From Pseudanabaenaceae cyanobacterium SKYG29 (GTDB lineage Bacteria; Cyanobacteriota; Cyanobacteriia; Pseudanabaenales; Pseudanabaenaceae): a stretch of DNA of 64,000 nucleotides. Below, one piece after another: positions 62,128 to 64,000 of the stretch. The notes under the pieces were generated by a model that ran no database searches, was not told where the DNA came from, and saw nothing but the letters and a program-made list of their open reading frames with translations. The DNA lies in NCBI GenBank assembly GCA_025055675.1, contig JANWWT010000006.1, positions 58,839 through 122,838 on the forward strand. Reading direction: 5' to 3'. Position 1 is the stretch's first letter. Each line of letters begins with the position of its first letter. Both the position numbers and the translations under genes were made by a program.

Positions 62128-64000
62128 TCAGCCTTTTGGCAGGGGTGCCACATCCTTACAGGGGAGGGTCATTTTCAGGGTGCCCAGCCGGACGGAGATT
62201 TCCCCTGCCCCATTGGGAGCCGTAAGGACTTGTCCAACTTTATCAAGGGGAATAATCTTCACCCGATCGCCTACCTGGGGTATATATTCCTGCTCTGTGG
62301 CTGGGGGAGGGGGAGGCAGATGGCGTTTTTGCAGCTCTTCCACTCGTTTTTCTGCCCATTGCACATCAGCCACAGTTTGATTGCTGTTTTGCAGTTTGCG
62401 GATGACGCGGGCAATTTCCTTTTTCGCTTGGGCGATTGCCTGTTTAACTTCCTGTTCCTGCTGGCGACGTAGTTCCTGGTACTGAGTGCGCAGATTACCC
62501 GACTTGAGGAGAATTTCCTGATGGAGGCGCTCCGTATCCTTGAGGAGTTGGGTGACCAGGGCGGTTTTTTGCTCCTGTTCCCGCCGTTGCTGTTCGAGGG
62601 CACCGATAACGCGGTTAATCTCTTCTGTCCCCAAACCGACTTGCGCCTGCGCCCGTTCTAAGATGGATTGTGGTACCCCTAATCTCTTAGCAATAATGAG
62701 GGCTTTCGATCGTCCTGGGATACCCCATAGGAGGCGATAGGTGGGAGCTAAGGAAACATCGTCAAACTCAACAGAAGCGTTTTCAAAGCGGGGGTCGCGA
62801 TACTTGAGGGCTTTCAGTTCGCCAAAGTGGGTAGTAGCAACGGTGAGGCGAGCATGCCCAGCAAAGTGTTCGAGGAGGGCGGCAGCCAGAGCACTGCCTT
62901 CTGTGGGGTCTGTACCCGCTCCCACTTCGTCCAACAGTACTAGAGATTGGGGAGTAGCTTGGTGCAGTATGCGCACAATGCGAGTGATGTGCCCCGAAAA
63001 GGTGGAGAGGTTTTGCTCCAAGGACTGCTCATCGCCGATGTCGGCTAATACATGGTCAAACCAGGGCAGACAAACTGGCTCCTGGGCAGGGATGAATAAC
63101 CCCGCCTTTGCCATCAGGGCAGCTAGTCCCAAGGTTTTGAGCGTGGCAGTTTTCCCACCTGTGTTGGGACCAGTGATGACAACAGCGGTGACTGTGGGCG
63201 GGATTTTGATGTCGATGGGTACAACGGGGTGTCCCTGTTCATGGCGTTCTTGCCATACCAGGAGTGGGTGACGCAGTTGCTGGAGATTAATAGGTGTATC
63301 CCGATCGCCAAACTGAGGGGGAGATGCCTGTAACCAATAGGCGTAGCGGGCACGGGCAAGGGCTAGGTCAATCTTGGTGACCACTTCCACCATGTACAGG
63401 AGATCGGAGGCAACAGCGGTGACTTTTTCGCTGAGATGTCGTAATATCTGGGCAATTTCCCGCTCTTCCTGGGCTTGCAGTTGCCGTAGTTGATTATTTT
63501 TCGGTACGAGGGCTTCTGGTTCTACAAATAGGGTCATGCCACTACTAGAGCTGTCATGGACTACCCCTGGAATTTGGTCTTTATGGCTGGCTTTAACCGC
63601 AAGGACGTAACGATCGTTTCTCTGCATCACCACCAATTCCTGTAGGGCGGAGGCTTTCCGCTGCATGAGGGCTTGCAAACTTTGCCAGATGTGGTCTTTG
63701 AGGGTGCGTAGATTCTGGCGGATGCTAGCTAACTTATCAGAGGCTCGTTCCAGAACAGTGCCACTTTCATCAATACAGTGGTAGATTGCCTGCTCTAGTT
63801 CGGGATAGGTACGCAAGTCACCCACCATACTTTGCAACAGGGGAAACCCATCCCGATTTTCCAGGCTGCGGCGTAACTGGCGTGCACCATTGAGGGTACT
63901 GGCTATATCCACCAGCTCCATGGCTGAGAGGGTTCCCTGCCGTTCTGCCCGCTTCAAGGCATCGGTAATGTCGCGAATCCCCTCTAGGGATAGACCACCT
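62128..64000 (-). CDS. mutS2: MutS2-family ATPase, 5' end cut by window edge, no Smr domain
   Basis: A 623-residue C-terminal part of a MutS2 protein; the frame is open to the window edge. Walker A lies in VVITGPNTGGKTATLKTL, Walker B in LVLLDEVGAGTDPTEGSALA, a helical clamp and coiled coil (EEINRVIGALEQQRREQEQK) follow, and then a KOW-like segment (YIPQVGDRVKIIPLDKVGQV). The chain stops at TGA 62130-62128 right after this, without the C-terminal Smr nuclease domain present in most MutS2. MutS2 suppresses recombination or rescues collided ribosomes. Confidence 0.9.
   Translation of the reverse strand, partial: GGLSLEGIRDITDALKRAERQGTLSAMELVDIASTLNGARQLRRSLENRDGFPLLQSMVGDLRTYPELEQAIYHCIDESGTVLERASDKLASIRQNLRTLKDHIWQSLQALMQRKASALQELVVMQRNDRYVLAVKASHKDQIPGVVHDSSSSGMTLFVEPEALVPKNNQLRQLQAQEEREIAQILRHLSEKVTAVASDLLYMVEVVTKIDLALARARYAYWLQASPPQFGDRDTPINLQQLRHPLLVWQERHEQGHPVVPIDIKIPPTVTAVVITGPNTGGKTATLKTLGLAALMAKAGLFIPAQEPVCLPWFDHVLADIGDEQSLEQNLSTFSGHITRIVRILHQATPQSLVLLDEVGAGTDPTEGSALAAALLEHFAGHARLTVATTHFGELKALKYRDPRFENASVEFDDVSLAPTYRLLWGIPGRSKALIIAKRLGVPQSILERAQAQVGLGTEEINRVIGALEQQRREQEQKTALVTQLLKDTERLHQEILLKSGNLRTQYQELRRQQEQEVKQAIAQAKKEIARVIRKLQNSNQTVADVQWAEKRVEELQKRHLPPPPPATEQEYIPQVGDRVKIIPLDKVGQVLTAPNGAGEISVRLGTLKMTLPCKDVAPLPKG

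Noticed and set aside
1-64000. CRISPR array, prophage or rRNA operon
   Set aside because: No regularly spaced repeats, phage structural genes or conserved rRNA segments were seen on either strand.

Overview
The window comes from a cyanobacterium, almost certainly a beta-cyanobacterium. The markers are the phycobilin lyase CpcS, NDH-1 subunit L, carboxysome shell proteins CcmK3 and CcmK4, a PucC/LhaA-type chlorophyll-linked transporter, a plant-type [2Fe-2S] ferredoxin, a group 3 sigma factor with its anti-sigma protein, a CSP41b-like protein, and a textbook NtcA-type promoter on glnA. Base composition is near balanced. The hexamer CGATCG (the core of the cyanobacterial HIP1 motif) is very frequent, but mostly without the flanking G and C. 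Genes are packed tightly and many convergent pairs overlap at their 3' ends. I cannot name the genus.

Layout. 1-613: the 5' part of a TnpB gene and the end of its IS200/IS605-type element, abutting sat (ATP sulfurylase). 1847-4800: two AIM24 paralogues, a GT2-GtrA glycosyltransferase and a cysteine-cluster protein. 4812-6799: a two-gene restriction-modification pair. 6917-8356: anti-sigma, sigma-G-type factor and ferredoxin. 8668-15832 (+): two small unknowns, atpC without atpB, trpB, a PhnD-like binding protein, a Rab-like GTPase overlapping a hybrid histidine kinase, and cpcS. 15838-24064 (-): a long co-directional run rpsB-tsf-coiled coil-methyltransferase-phosphoesterase-ffh-rimO-ribD-like, headed by a probable S2-binding pseudoknot leader. 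24235-29334: DUF4359, a possible nuclease, then ndhL-DUF3007-(type IIG N-terminal-like protein)-hslO-deacetylase. 29314-33157: ClC channel with CBS and tandem USP domains, GNAT, cobA. 33158-35214: an accessory pocket with two candidate PD-(D/E)xK proteins. 35215-37699: ktrA, a LysM-M23 peptidase and a CSP41b-like protein.

37847-42167 is the secE-nusG-rplK-rplA-rplJ-rplL block followed by leuB, with leader RNAs before rplA and rplJ. 42521-47457: CDF transporter, TauE-type permease, aspS, PhzF, ccmK4 and ccmK3. 47659-52756: propeller-transglutaminase, lipB, GT2, a small conserved protein and glnA. 52886-57413: PucC-type transporter and a tolC / MinD-like / response-regulator operon. 57662-64000: phosphoketolase, aat, rpsU, an AMIN-M23 peptidase and a mutS2 cut by the window edge.

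Most of the window is core metabolism, translation and carbon/nitrogen assimilation. The parts most worth a second look are the tolC-ATPase-receiver operon (its ATPase has Arg in place of the signature Lys), the GTPase-kinase module, the rpsB pseudoknot leader, an orphan protein resembling the N-terminal part of type IIG enzymes, the restriction-modification pair and the nuclease-bearing pocket at 33-35 kb. No rRNA, tRNA, CRISPR array or prophage was found.
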